A DNA stretch of 64,000 nucleotides from Halobacteroides halobius DSM 5150 (GCF_000328625.1 NC_019978.1:1736001-1800000), one strand, 5' to 3'; counted from the first letter of the stretch, positions 49,243 to 57,707 are shown. Notes: a model not told the origin generated them from the letters alone. Numbers and translations are program-made.

Positions 49243-49258
49243 TCTTAATCGTTTAAGA
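49243..49258. promoter_or_regulatory. Second-class LacI operator, proximal to CUT1 operon
   Basis: TCTTAATCGTTTAAGA is palindromic with one mismatch and shares CTTAAWCGTTTAAG with the site at 50648-50669. Confidence 0.65.
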
Positions 49259-49384
49259 TACTGTTCTTAAAAATTGTCAATTATAGCTATAAACACATTA
49301 TTCCTCTTAGTAAATCTTATAACAGATCATTGCTATACTAAATAATACTGTATTCTCTATCTTTTAAAGTAAATAACTAGTAAT

Positions 49385-49402
49385 TTATTAATCGTTTAAG
49401 TA
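49385..49402. promoter_or_regulatory. Second-class LacI operator, distal to CUT1 operon
   Basis: TTATTAATCGTTTAAGTA is an imperfect palindrome around CG with the same GTTTAAG right arm. Its centre is 143 bp from that of the proximal site. Confidence 0.55.
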
Positions 49403-49411
49403 ATACATATA

Positions 49412-49486
49412 AATAATTCCCACTATAATATATATTTGCAAGGGCCTGACCCCTTATTATAATAAATGATATTAGCGGGAATTATT
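49412..49486 (-). terminator. Long imperfect hairpin downstream of the second LacI-family gene
   Basis: AATAATTCCC (49412-49421) pairs with GGGAATTATT (49477-49486). The inner parts, rich in A and T, also pair, and the tip contains GGGCCTGACCCC. It is likely to end the regulator transcript before the sugar-binding protein gene. It lacks a clean U-tract. Confidence 0.45.
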
Positions 49487-49580
49487 AAAGTATTATTCTT
49501 ATAACCACTTTATATTTTGAATTTTCTACACAAAATTACTAAAATAATCTTATACGATCCTAATATTATACTCTATCAAA

Positions 49581-50621
49581 TTAAATAATTCTTGATACTG
49601 AATCACGTTTAATTAGCTCACATTTAAGATTTAAAGGAGCAGTTTCTTGAATATTATTTTCAATTATATCAATTAATATTTCAGTTGATTTCTCTCCCAT
49701 TTGATCCAATGGTAAATCTATTGTAGTTATTTGAGGTTGGTAATAAAAACTAAACTCCCTATTATCAAACCCAATCACTGAAAGATCTTGTGGAACTTTT
49801 AATCCTCCATCTTTAGCAGCTTTAATTACTCCTACAGCCATTAAATCATTCATTGCTAAAATTGCTGTTGGAGAATCCGAATCTGAAAGAAATTCTTTCA
49901 TCTTTATATAACCAGACTCACGTGTCCAACCCCCAGTCTTAGTATATAAAGGATTATAAACTAAACCATTGTCAATAAGAGCTTTCTGATAGCCTACAAG
50001 TCTTTTATGTGAAGGAATAGAATTTATCGGTCCACTTATTACTCCTATTTTTTTATGCCCATGATCTATTAAATACTCTGTTGCTTCATAAGCAGCTAAT
50101 TTATCATTATAATTAATTGAATGATTTGACTTCTCTTGATCATTATAACAATAAGTATAAACCATTGGCTTATCAGTTTTATCAATAAGATCACTTACAT
50201 CTCTTGTATGATGACCTACATAAATAATCCCTTCAACTTGCTTGCTTAATAGAATATTTATTACTTCATTAATTTCCTTTTTATGCTTTAATACAGCAGA
50301 AAAATCCCTTCCTTCTTTTTTAATTAGTCTTAAGTTTTCTAAAATAATATGATATCCTGCTTTTTCTGCATACTTATTGATACCATTAATTATATCTGGC
50401 GTATGAAAGCTTGTAATATCTTCTACAACCACTCCAATAGTTTTTGTACTCATAGTCCTTAAACTCTTAGCTACACTATTAGGCTTATAATTCATCTCTT
50501 TAGCTATTTTTAAAATCTTTTTCTTAGTTTCATTGTTAATTTGTGGACTATCATTAAGAGCATAAGATACAGCTGCATTTGATACACCAGCTCTTTTAGC
50601 AATATCATTAATTGTTACCAT
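49581..50621 (-). CDS. LacI-family repressor of the CUT1/GH127 operon
   Basis: This 346-residue regulator has an N-terminal helix-turn-helix (TINDIAKRAGVSNAAVSYAL), a hinge region (KPNSVAKSLRTM) and a sugar-binding domain (about 60-345). The gene sits directly upstream of the sugar-binding protein gene. It has a perfect palindrome behind its own promoter and two related sites before the CUT1 operon, so it probably represses both. Its operators differ from those of the other LacI gene by TTAA in place of CTAA arms. The inducer is likely a beta-arabinofuranoside or its product (inference). Confidence 0.9.
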   Translation of the reverse strand: MVTINDIAKRAGVSNAAVSYALNDSPQINNETKKKILKIAKEMNYKPNSVAKSLRTMSTKTIGVVVEDITSFHTPDIINGINKYAEKAGYHIILENLRLIKKEGRDFSAVLKHKKEINEVINILLSKQVEGIIYVGHHTRDVSDLIDKTDKPMVYTYCYNDQEKSNHSINYNDKLAAYEATEYLIDHGHKKIGVISGPINSIPSHKRLVGYQKALIDNGLVYNPLYTKTGGWTRESGYIKMKEFLSDSDSPTAILAMNDLMAVGVIKAAKDGGLKVPQDLSVIGFDNREFSFYYQPQITTIDLPLDQMGEKSTEILIDIIENNIQETAPLNLKCELIKRDSVSRII

Positions 50622-50647
50622 TACAAATCTCCTTATGATAAATTTAT

Positions 50648-50669
50648 TAAACTTAAACGTTTAAGTTTA
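50648..50669. promoter_or_regulatory. Second-class LacI operator, perfect 22-bp palindrome
   Basis: The centre reads ACTTAAACGTTTAAGT, and symmetry holds for 11 bp on each side. It lies just upstream of the regulator start and one base from a TATAAT (50671-50676). Confidence 0.75.
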
Positions 50670-50694
50670 TATTATAACAACTTATTCTATTTAT

Positions 50695-50723
50695 ATTATA
50701 ATCATTTTTTATAAAATTATCAA
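50695..50723 (-). promoter_or_regulatory. Sigma-A promoter of the second LacI-family gene
   Basis: TTGATA (50718-50723), a 17-bp spacer and TATAAT (50695-50700) lie on the minus strand. A second TATAAT at 50671-50676 abuts the operator. Confidence 0.6.
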
Positions 50724-50815
50724 GTGTTTTATTATATTAATTACATTAAAATAAAAAATATTGCTTATAAGTTGTAAATAACTACTGAATACTCTTTTTT
50801 CACTGATATATATAC

Positions 50816-51223
50816 TTACAGTGCTTCATTTATAGTTGTCACATTTAAATTACCATGTTTAACTCCCTTTAATCCAATTAACTTATTAGCCACTTTTTGC
50901 AATTTAGCCCCTTGGCCCTTAACAATGATTACTTCAAGACAGTAATCATGTGTCATATGAAGATGAAGATTTGATTTAAATAAATGATGATAATCATGTT
51001 GAATATTAAGCATCTTATCATTTAATTGTCGCTGGTGATGATCATAAATTAAAGTTAATATCCCTATAACTTCCTCAGTCTCCTGGCACTTCTTTTCAAT
51101 AATCTTATTTCTAATCAAATCTCTAATTGCTTCAGAACGATTATCATACTCCCCTTTGATTAAATCTTCAAATTCTTGTAATAATTTATCTTCAATAGAG
51201 ATACTAAACCGATTTAAAGACAT
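50816..51223 (-). CDS. nikR: Nickel-responsive regulator NikR
   Basis: This 135-residue protein has a ribbon-helix-helix DNA-binding domain (about 1-45, RFSISIEDKLLQEFE) and an ACT-type nickel-binding domain. The high-affinity site residues H76, H87, H89 and C95 fall at exactly the E. coli NikR positions. It is the last gene of the nikMNQO-nikR unit, 18 bp after the ATPase gene, and should repress that operon when nickel is sufficient. Confidence 0.95.
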   Translation of the reverse strand: MSLNRFSISIEDKLLQEFEDLIKGEYDNRSEAIRDLIRNKIIEKKCQETEEVIGILTLIYDHHQRQLNDKMLNIQHDYHHLFKSNLHLHMTHDYCLEVIIVKGQGAKLQKVANKLIGLKGVKHGNLNVTTINEAL

Positions 51224-51241
51224 GACTTCCTCCCTTCCTAG

Positions 51242-52051
51242 CTACTTTAATAATTTATTTAGTAATTTCTTAGCTTCTTTAATAGTTAGAGGTAATTTAT
51301 CATCTGGTACAACCTTTTTAAAAACTTGGGAGACTAAAGGCAAATTATCCCCAAAAACAGCCTCCTGCTCTTTTAGAACTCTCTTATCTCCACTAGCAAC
51401 CAATTCTCCCGCATCAAGTACCAAAAACTTCTCTCCCCATTCAGCAGCAAAGTTTAAATCATGCGTAGCAACTAGTAGTGTCTTTCCTTGGCTAGTAAGT
51501 TGCTTCATAATCTCAATCAAGAGTTGTTGGCCTGGCGGGTCAAGAAAAGCTAGCGGTTCATCTAAAAAAATTAATTCTGGATCAATAATCAAGGCCCCTG
51601 CTAGGGCTACCCTTCTCTTTTCACCATAACTTAAATGACGAGGATTACGGGCCAACAGATGACTGATCTGTAATAACTCTACTACCTCTTCTAATCTCTT
51701 TTCTTGCTCTTTAGCTGGTAAACCAAATTGAATTGGCCCAAATAAGATATCCTCCTTTACAGTTGGAGCAAATACCTGGTCATCAGGATTTTGAAAGATA
51801 TAAGCTACCTGTTGGCGTAGTTTATCCTCTTCTATTTCCTCTAAAGATTGCCCCTTAAGATAAATCTGACCTTTATCTGGTACTTCAAGATTTAATAAAT
51901 TAAAGATTAATGTAGATTTACCGGCTCCATTGGGTCCTAGAAGTACAGTAGGTTCATTCCGTTGGATACTAAAAGAAACCTCTTTTAATATCTCTTGAGT
52001 TCCAGTATAGCTAAAAGTTAAATCTCTAACCTGCAAAATATTTTCTTTCAT
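51242..52051 (-). CDS. nikO: Nickel ECF transporter ATPase (NikO/CbiO)
   Basis: This 269-residue ATPase has Walker A LLGPNGAGKST, signature LSYGEKRRV and Walker B LIFLDEPLAFLDP. The LSYGEKRR form is typical of energy-coupling factor ATPases. It overlaps the end of the nikQ gene by one base. With NikM, NikN and NikQ it powers uptake of Ni2+ or Co2+. NikR in the same unit favours nickel. Confidence 0.92.
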   Translation of the reverse strand: MKENILQVRDLTFSYTGTQEILKEVSFSIQRNEPTVLLGPNGAGKSTLIFNLLNLEVPDKGQIYLKGQSLEEIEEDKLRQQVAYIFQNPDDQVFAPTVKEDILFGPIQFGLPAKEQEKRLEEVVELLQISHLLARNPRHLSYGEKRRVALAGALIIDPELIFLDEPLAFLDPPGQQLLIEIMKQLTSQGKTLLVATHDLNFAAEWGEKFLVLDAGELVASGDKRVLKEQEAVFGDNLPLVSQVFKKVVPDDKLPLTIKEAKKLLNKLLK

Positions 52052-52740
52052 TAAAAAATCGCTCCCCTATCTAATAACAAAAATCCTGTTGCGATAACTA
52101 TTGTTATTGCTACTACTTGCCAATCCTGTCTTAATCTATTGTGATTACTGATTAAAGTCTCTATCTGTAAGCCCCTTAATTTCATTGCTTGATAGACTCT
52201 ATCTCCTTGTTCTAAAGAATGAATTAATCCAGCTCCAATAACTTGGGCCAAAATCAAATATTCTTTAATATTAAACCAATCATAGCCTACTCTAGCGCCC
52301 CTTATCCGCCGTGAGATAAGAAGCTGCTTTATTTTCTCCTGTAATAAGCTACGATATCTAAAAATAAAGAAAATAACTATAGTAATCAACCTAGGCATAT
52401 GCAATTGATCCATACCAACTACTAGCTGACTCTCATTAAACCCAGCAAAGATTATACTATTCCATAAAAAGATGATCATTAATCTAAGCACTAATTTACC
52501 TGTAAAGTACCAACCACCTTGATGAAAAAAACCTAACAAAACTGTGGTTAATAAGAAAGGAAGAAAAAAATAAAGTTTCTGATATAAGTTAGTTATATTT
52601 TTCTTTATCACTACTATACCTAATAATAAACTACTAACCATAAGTAAGCCAATATATTGATCTAGTAATAATACTGTTAAAACCCCAATTAAATAGATCA
52701 ATAATCTAGTCCCTGGTTCAATATTCAACTCAATATTCAA
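52051..52740 (-). CDS. nikQ: Nickel ECF transporter transmembrane coupling protein (NikQ/CbiQ)
   Basis: This 229-residue membrane protein has about five hydrophobic segments. The coupling-helix motif of the T component is seen in SRRIRGARVG (about 143-152) and in AMKLRGLQ near the C-terminus. It connects the ATPase to the metal-binding NikM. It overlaps nikO by one base and follows nikN by one base. Confidence 0.9.
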   Translation of the reverse strand: MNIELNIEPGTRLLIYLIGVLTVLLLDQYIGLLMVSSLLLGIVVIKKNITNLYQKLYFFLPFLLTTVLLGFFHQGGWYFTGKLVLRLMIIFLWNSIIFAGFNESQLVVGMDQLHMPRLITIVIFFIFRYRSLLQEKIKQLLISRRIRGARVGYDWFNIKEYLILAQVIGAGLIHSLEQGDRVYQAMKLRGLQIETLISNHNRLRQDWQVVAITIVIATGFLLLDRGAIF

Positions 52741-52741
52741 C

Positions 52742-53029
52742 TCAAGCTTCTCCCTTCTTATTAGTTACTAGCTTACCAATCCCTACTAAAGTAAAATAGG
52801 TAAGTAACACACCTAACAAACCTGCTAGCCCACTACTTACCAATTGATTCCCTATAGGAAGCTTATATCCAGCAAGAATGGAAAAACTATCTCTAGCTTG
52901 CTTCATAAATTCTAAATTCTCTGCTACCCGCTCTAAACCATCAGGATAAGAAGATGCTAAAATAGAATTAAAAAAAGCCAGACAACTAATAATACCAACT
53001 ATTAAACCCAAATTTTTTTTAGTTAACAT
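52742..53029 (-). CDS. nikN: Nickel ECF transporter small subunit (NikN/PDGLE domain)
   Basis: This protein of about 95 residues has two TM segments (about 7-26 and 65-85) around an extracytoplasmic loop holding YPDGLERVAEN, the PDGLE signature of NikN/CbiN-type subunits. I place the start at ATG 53029 (MLTKKNLGL), because the GTG at 53038 is part of the ribosome-binding site AGGTGA. It overlaps the nikM end by 11 bp. Confidence 0.88.
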   Translation of the reverse strand: MLTKKNLGLIVGIISCLAFFNSILASSYPDGLERVAENLEFMKQARDSFSILAGYKLPIGNQLVSSGLAGLLGVLLTYFTLVGIGKLVTNKKGEA

Positions 53030-53669
53030 AAGAATCACCTGCTTTATAATCTATAAAGTCTAATCTTTTGGGAATTACCCGTTTAAGATAAACCACAACA
53101 AGTACAGTAATCAACCCTTCCAGCAAACCAATTAATAAATGCCACCCTACTATAGCAGGTATTACTATCCTTAAGCTAACAGTTCCTGAAAAAGCTAGCT
53201 CCAAAGCCGCAAAAACTGAAGAGATTATAGTAGCCAGACATGCTGTAATAAACACATTTACTTTAAAAGAATTAATAACTTTATCTAATAATTGATAGAT
53301 TAAGTAACTTCCAACTACCTGGACTATTGCTATATTAAATATATTGGCCCCTAGCACAGCTATTCCACCATCCATAAAAATAACAGCTTGAATAATAAGA
53401 ATTGCAGACATAACTATACTCGCTGCCCACGGGCCAACCACTAACATAGCTAACACACCACCTAATAAATGACCAGAAGTTCCTCCTGCAATTGGCAAAT
53501 TAATCATCTGCGCTGCAAAAATAAAAGCACCTAACAATCCTAATAAAGGTATCTGCTCTTCACTAAACTTCTTTTTTAACTGCTCTAAGCTAAACTTTAG
53601 AGAAGCACCTGCAGCTAGATAAGTAGTTACACAAGTCTTAAGATCCAAAAATCCATCTGGTATATGCAC
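53019..53669 (-). CDS. nikM: Nickel ECF transporter substrate-binding membrane protein (NikM/CbiM)
   Basis: This 216-residue S component begins MHIPDGFLD. In the CbiM/NikM family this N-terminus, with Met1-His2, forms the metal-binding loop. The conserved GTSGHLLGG (about 69-77) adds further ligands, and about six TM segments are visible. It is the first gene of the unit. ATG 53669 follows GGAGGGG, and three direct repeats lie upstream as a candidate NikR target. Confidence 0.93.
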   Translation of the reverse strand: MHIPDGFLDLKTCVTTYLAAGASLKFSLEQLKKKFSEEQIPLLGLLGAFIFAAQMINLPIAGGTSGHLLGGVLAMLVVGPWAASIVMSAILIIQAVIFMDGGIAVLGANIFNIAIVQVVGSYLIYQLLDKVINSFKVNVFITACLATIISSVFAALELAFSGTVSLRIVIPAIVGWHLLIGLLEGLITVLVVVYLKRVIPKRLDFIDYKAGDSYVN

Positions 53670-53704
53670 AAATTCCCCTCCTAAATAATACTTTTTTTAA
53701 AAAA

Positions 53705-53752
53705 ATAACACTATAACCTAAAAAAATAACACAAAATTAATTTTTGTAACAC
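53705..53752 (-). promoter_or_regulatory. Three direct RTAACAC repeats, candidate NikR operator
   Basis: ATAACAC (53705-53711), ATAACAC (53726-53732) and GTAACAC (53746-53752) are spaced 21 and 20 bp start to start, that is two helical turns. The half-site equals that of GTGTTAC-spacer-GTAACAC NikR operators known in several anaerobes, but here all copies have the same direction. It lies 36-83 bp before the nikM start. Confidence 0.5.
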
Positions 53753-53795
53753 TATATCTTTTCTTCTCCTACTAACCTTAGATTCCTTCATAAAT

Positions 53796-54686
53796 TTATA
53801 CTTTTTGCTCTGATTCTTGTCTGCGACGATAAATACGAGTTGTTGGATAAGCTAAGTTAATCTCTGACTCTGAATTAAATTTATCTAAAATCCTTTCTTG
53901 AATTCTTTGGTCAACCATCCGTCTTTGTCTAACAGATGCCAGATACCGAACAACAATTTCTACCCCACTTTCTTTAATATTCACGTATGTAATCGGGGTA
54001 AAAACACCATATTTAATCATATAATTTTTACTCATTTCTTTAATCCTTCGTTTTGCCTTCTCTTCTATGTTTTCTTCCATTTCATCCTTAGCTATCGTCA
54101 ACATTAACTCTTTTGCTTTCTTCCAATTACTCTCGAAAGTAACCAAAACTTCTGTTTCATTCCAGACACAACCAAATCCCTTAGTATAATTATATAATGG
54201 TGCTTTAAATACAGTACTATTCGGTATTCTAACCAATCTTCCTGTGCTTTGGTCACCTCTTACCCACTCTCCAACTTCTAATAAAGTAGTATAAAAAACT
54301 CCTATATCAATCACATCACCTTGAACATTATCCCATTCAATCCTATCTCCTAAACTAAATGGTCGATTTATAATAACTACTAACCAACCTGCTATATCAA
54401 GCACAACTTGATGTAAAGCTAAAGTTAATCCAGCAGATAAAAATCCAATATAAGTAGTTAAAGAAATAGTTCTTTTAAGCCAAATAAAAATTAAAATAAT
54501 TATAGTTATAAAAAAAAGTAGATAATATGTCCACCGGCGTGCAGAATGACGCAGTTTGAAATTATCTACCCGTTGATTAATTAACTTGATTATAATCCAA
54601 GTTAAAAAATAATTAAAGATAACAACTCCTAGAGAAAAAAATATTTTATTAGATAATATTCGATTAACTTCAGTAATTAAATCCAT
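53796..54686 (-). CDS. Small-conductance mechanosensitive channel (MscS family)
   Basis: This 296-residue protein has three or four TM helices (about 13-35, 50-70 and 73-105) and a pore helix region LSAGLTLALHQVVLDIAGW in the place of TM3. The MscS beta domain (RPFSLGDRIEWDNVQGDVIDIG) and a cytoplasmic alpha/beta vestibule follow. It should open under hypo-osmotic shock. A halophilic host would fit this, but the family is general. It lies 19 bp after the polyprenyl synthase gene. Confidence 0.9.
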   Translation of the reverse strand: MDLITEVNRILSNKIFFSLGVVIFNYFLTWIIIKLINQRVDNFKLRHSARRWTYYLLFFITIIILIFIWLKRTISLTTYIGFLSAGLTLALHQVVLDIAGWLVVIINRPFSLGDRIEWDNVQGDVIDIGVFYTTLLEVGEWVRGDQSTGRLVRIPNSTVFKAPLYNYTKGFGCVWNETEVLVTFESNWKKAKELMLTIAKDEMEENIEEKAKRRIKEMSKNYMIKYGVFTPITYVNIKESGVEIVVRYLASVRQRRMVDQRIQERILDKFNSESEINLAYPTTRIYRRRQESEQKV

Positions 54687-54704
54687 TCTCCCCCTCCTCT
54701 CTAA

Positions 54705-55652
54705 CTAAAAATTTCTTTCTAAAACTTGATTAGCTAAAAAAAGTAATCGCTCTCGATTATAATCAGATGGCATACTATTAAGCTCAGCTTTAGCCTGTTG
54801 AATATAATTTTTAGCAACTTCAGATGTATAATCTAAAGCACTAGTATCCTTAATAATCTTTTCAATCGCTTCTTTATTACTTATTGGGGCTTCTAATAGT
54901 TCTTCTAATTGGGCTGCACACTTAGTTTCTTTTAGTACATATAGAATAGGTAGCGTATAAACTCCTTGAGTAAAATCATTGGCCCCTGGCTTCCCTAACT
55001 TTGCAATTGACTCAGTAAAATCTAATAAATCATCAGTTACTTGAAATGCCATCCCTAAATATCTTCCATATCTCGCTAGGTTATCTTGATTAGATTGCCT
55101 TATTTTTCCCAGCTCAGCACCTAAAGTACAACTAGTCTCAAATAATATAGCAGTTTTATTTTCAACCCTCTTAAAGTAATCCTTATAAGTAAGCTCCACA
55201 TTATATCGATCTTGATACTGCTTAATCTCTTCTTCACAAATCAATTTTATCACCTTAGAAACTAAACCTAAATGTTTATTAATCGTATGTTCAGATAAGA
55301 TATTAAAAGTCAAACTAAATAAATAATCACCTGTAAATACAGCTATATCTTTTCCACAACGAGATTGTACAGTTTTGATTCCTCTTCTTAAATTTGAACT
55401 ATCAATAATATCATCATGAACTAATGTAGCCATATGAAGCAATTCAATTGCTGCTGCAACAGGCCAAACTTTTTCTTTTTTATAATCTCCAAACTGGGCA
55501 GTAATTATCACTAATAACGGTCTAATACGTTTCCCTCCAGCATTAGCTAACTCGATAATTGATTCTTGAATCAATGGTTGTCCACTAACTAAGAATTTGT
55601 GCAAATATTCTTCAAAATCATCTAATTCATCAGTTAATTGATCCCATGACAC
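54705..55652 (-). CDS. Polyprenyl diphosphate synthase (heptaprenyl/octaprenyl type)
   Basis: This trans-isoprenyl synthase has both Asp-rich motifs, VHDDIIDSSNLRRG and TDDLLDFTES, plus GGKRIRPL near the N-terminus. I choose GTG 55652 (read as MSWDQLTDEL, 315 residues) behind TAGGTGGTGATAAGA. The GTG at 55664 lies inside that site. It makes a long-chain prenyl diphosphate, either for menaquinone or as a general lipid carrier. Chain length cannot be fixed by eye. Confidence 0.88.
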   Translation of the reverse strand: MSWDQLTDELDDFEEYLHKFLVSGQPLIQESIIELANAGGKRIRPLLVIITAQFGDYKKEKVWPVAAAIELLHMATLVHDDIIDSSNLRRGIKTVQSRCGKDIAVFTGDYLFSLTFNILSEHTINKHLGLVSKVIKLICEEEIKQYQDRYNVELTYKDYFKRVENKTAILFETSCTLGAELGKIRQSNQDNLARYGRYLGMAFQVTDDLLDFTESIAKLGKPGANDFTQGVYTLPILYVLKETKCAAQLEELLEAPISNKEAIEKIIKDTSALDYTSEVAKNYIQQAKAELNSMPSDYNRERLLFLANQVLERNF

Positions 55653-55687
55653 TCTTATCACCACCTATATTCTATTGTTTAACTATA

Positions 55688-55716
55688 GAAAAGAGAGCAC
55701 AAAATGTGCCCCCTCT
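55688..55716 (-). terminator. Terminator-like stem after the 100-residue protein gene
   Basis: GCACA pairs with TGTGC around a 3-nt loop, the stem is extended by AGAG/CTCT across mismatches, and UUUUCU follows on the minus strand. Confidence 0.5.
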
Positions 55717-55720
55717 TGAA

Positions 55721-56023
55721 TCATCTAACTACTACTTGCTGGTTTGAATCCTTAGGATTTAGTTTTTGCACCCAAGCCTCATCGTATTCATCAAAGATAT
55801 CTTGAGGGATTAAATATATCTCATTATCAAGATTAAAGACTATATAAGTATTATTAACTCCTTTTTTGGTTCCTTTTTTCTTGGCCCCAGCTGATACTAA
55901 ATACTGATGAATCCTTTGATACCTCATCTTCTCTGGTAAATTATAGACCAATCGCTCATCCATCCCAAATAAATCTACCATTATTTCAGTTGTAGTCATC
56001 ACTTCATCAGCTAATACTTTCAT
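55721..56023 (-). CDS. Conserved-looking 100-residue protein of unknown function
   Basis: I do not recognise this protein. It is soluble, with no TM segment. It has an acidic-rich N-terminal half (MKVLADEVMTTTEIMVDLFG), a basic middle (AGAKKKGTKKG) and a C-terminal strand-rich part (NTYIVFNLDNEIYLIPQDIF). ATG 56023 has AGGAGG-type sequence before it. It lies 25 bp downstream of sigE and upstream of a terminator, so it is probably cotranscribed with spoIIGA-sigE. In Bacillus the gene at this place is sigG, which is not seen here. A sporulation link is inference from position. Confidence 0.65.
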   Translation of the reverse strand: MKVLADEVMTTTEIMVDLFGMDERLVYNLPEKMRYQRIHQYLVSAGAKKKGTKKGVNNTYIVFNLDNEIYLIPQDIFDEYDEAWVQKLNPKDSNQQVVVR

Positions 56024-56048
56024 TTACAGTCCTCCTTAATTCTCTTCT

Positions 56049-56786
56049 CTACTTCATTTTTTTTACTCTATTCTTTAACTTTTTAATTATTCTCTTCTCT
56101 AACCTAGAAATATACGATTGTGAAATACCTAATATATCAGCTACCTCTTTTTGAGTTAATTCTTTTTTCTTATTATTAAGCCCAAAGCGTAAAATCATAA
56201 TCTTACGCTCTCTTTCAGTTAAGTATTCCATAGCTTCTACTAATAATTCTTTATCAACCTCTTCTTCAATATACTTATAGATTAAATCAATCTCTGTCCC
56301 TAATACATCAGATAGCTTAAGTTCATTACCATCCCAATCAATATTTAGGGGCTCATCAAAAGAAACTTCAGATTTTTTCTTATTATTCTTTCTTAAATAC
56401 ATTAAAATTTCATTCTCAATACAACGAGAAGCATAAGTAGCTAGCTTAATATTCTTACTAACATCAAACGTATTGACTGCTTTAATTAAGCCAATTGTTC
56501 CAATTGAAACCAAATCTTCAATATCAATCCCCGTATTATCATATTTACGAGCAATATACACCACCAACCTAAGATTCCTTTCAATTAATACACTCTTAAC
56601 TGTTTTGTCTCCATCAGCTAACTTAGCTAATAAAAACTTTTCTTCTTGATTAGATAAAGGAGGTGGTAAAGCTTTACTACTGCCTACATAAAATACATTT
56701 TTAGTTTTATGCATCCCCAAAGTCTGTAGCAGCTTAATTATGCCTAATTTAACCTTCCATTTTGCTTGCAACAACACCCTTTCCAT
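56049..56786 (-). CDS. sigE: Sporulation sigma factor SigE (made as pro-protein)
   Basis: This is the mother-cell sigma-70 factor. From ATG 56786 ([10 protein letters not shown], 245 residues) it has an N-terminal pro-sequence (about 1-35) that contains [13 protein letters not shown], matching the pro-SigE cleavage region of Bacillus. Region 2 follows ([26 protein letters not shown]), then region 4 ([23 protein letters not shown]). The ATG at 56801 is rejected because GAGGAGGG lies between the two. It sits directly after spoIIGA, whose protease product processes it. Confidence 0.96.
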   Translation of the reverse strand: MERVLLQAKWKVKLGIIKLLQTLGMHKTKNVFYVGSSKALPPPLSNQEEKFLLAKLADGDKTVKSVLIERNLRLVVYIARKYDNTGIDIEDLVSIGTIGLIKAVNTFDVSKNIKLATYASRCIENEILMYLRKNNKKKSEVSFDEPLNIDWDGNELKLSDVLGTEIDLIYKYIEEEVDKELLVEAMEYLTERERKIMILRFGLNNKKKELTQKEVADILGISQSYISRLEKRIIKKLKNRVKKMK

Positions 56787-56801
56787 TTTATCCCTCCTCA
56801 T

Positions 56802-57707
56802 TTAGTTAGTTGCTCTAAAAACCTGTGGATTTAATAAGGCCTGATATTCATCATTATCTAAAGACCTGCTTTGTAAGGCAATTATAACATCACTAGTAGT
56901 AAATACTTCATCCTCTGCTTTAATAGTTACCTTATCTGGCCTAAACCCTACCAACATTCCATCCTGCTTCCCTATAGAAGAAAAAGGAATTAACCTAAAC
57001 CTATTGGCCCAGCAAGTATCAATCATCTCATCTAATAATTGATCACTATTGTAATTATATTTACAAAAAGCGTCTTTTATTCTTTCTGGTAATATTTCTA
57101 ATAGTACTTCTACCTCAACAATAATCACAGGTGTTTTAGTTAATGGATCCTCAAGCTGATTTCCTGTATCTACCAAGGCCTTTATCTGCTGTGAATCCCC
57201 ATCAAAATCAATACTTATTAAAACGCTAAATATATTAGGAAATAACTTCTGGCGAATAAGCATCCAACCAAACTTTCCAATGATAATTATTAATATAAAG
57301 CCATAAATAATTATCCATAAATTATCCGGTGAAATATTCAATACTAAAGCTAAACTATTCAATGGTGAACCACCAGTTAAATTATACAGGGCCAAAATAG
57401 CCCCTGCAGTAACAAAAGTAATTAGGTATAAATAACCAAGTGCTTTAAAAAAAAGTCTATAATCTAGAGGTGCAAAAGAAACAAATATCATTAAAACAGA
57501 TAATAAGAAATGAATCGGAATCTGATTTAAATAGCTAAACTGAGGTAGTATAATTAAAACTGTATATATAGTTCCTAATAACGAAGTCAAAAACAACCTC
57601 CATATTTTATAATTCAATTCTGCCAATTTAGCTGTAGCCCACAATAATAAATAATTCATTACCAGATTAACTGCAGCTAACAAATCTAAATAAACAACTA
57701 ATTCCAT
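56802..57707 (-). CDS. spoIIGA: Sporulation sigma-E processing aspartic protease SpoIIGA
   Basis: This 301-residue protein has five N-terminal TM helices (about 6-155) and a C-terminal aspartic protease-like domain. The catalytic Asp is in ALVDTGNQLEDPLT (about residue 185), and SIGKQDGMLVGFRPD occurs later. It cleaves pro-SigE on signal from the forespore. Upstream lie two Spo0A-type boxes and a TATAAT, so the operon should be switched on at sporulation onset. The stop TAA is immediately followed by the ATG-AGGAGGG leader of sigE. Confidence 0.94.
   Translation of the reverse strand: MELVVYLDLLAAVNLVMNYLLLWATAKLAELNYKIWRLFLTSLLGTIYTVLIILPQFSYLNQIPIHFLLSVLMIFVSFAPLDYRLFFKALGYLYLITFVTAGAILALYNLTGGSPLNSLALVLNISPDNLWIIIYGFILIIIIGKFGWMLIRQKLFPNIFSVLISIDFDGDSQQIKALVDTGNQLEDPLTKTPVIIVEVEVLLEILPERIKDAFCKYNYNSDQLLDEMIDTCWANRFRLIPFSSIGKQDGMLVGFRPDKVTIKAEDEVFTTSDVIIALQSRSLDNDEYQALLNPQVFRATN

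Larger units (their letters stand above)
49124..49580. other. 457-bp gap: control region of the CUT1/GH127 operon
   Basis: Contains two LacI-type sites of the second operator class (49243-49258, 49385-49402) and a long hairpin (49412-49486) that probably ends the LacI-family gene. I did not find a convincing promoter hexamer pair. Confidence 0.55.

Noticed and set aside
51156-51629. 157-codon plus-strand open frame over nikO
   Set aside because: Antisense to a clear ECF ATPase gene with intact motifs; Ser/Pro-rich composition typical of a shadow frame.
53670-53795. Cobalamin or nickel riboswitch before nikM
   Set aside because: The gap is only 126 bp and holds simple direct repeats, without the long conserved B12-box structure; NikR control explains it better.
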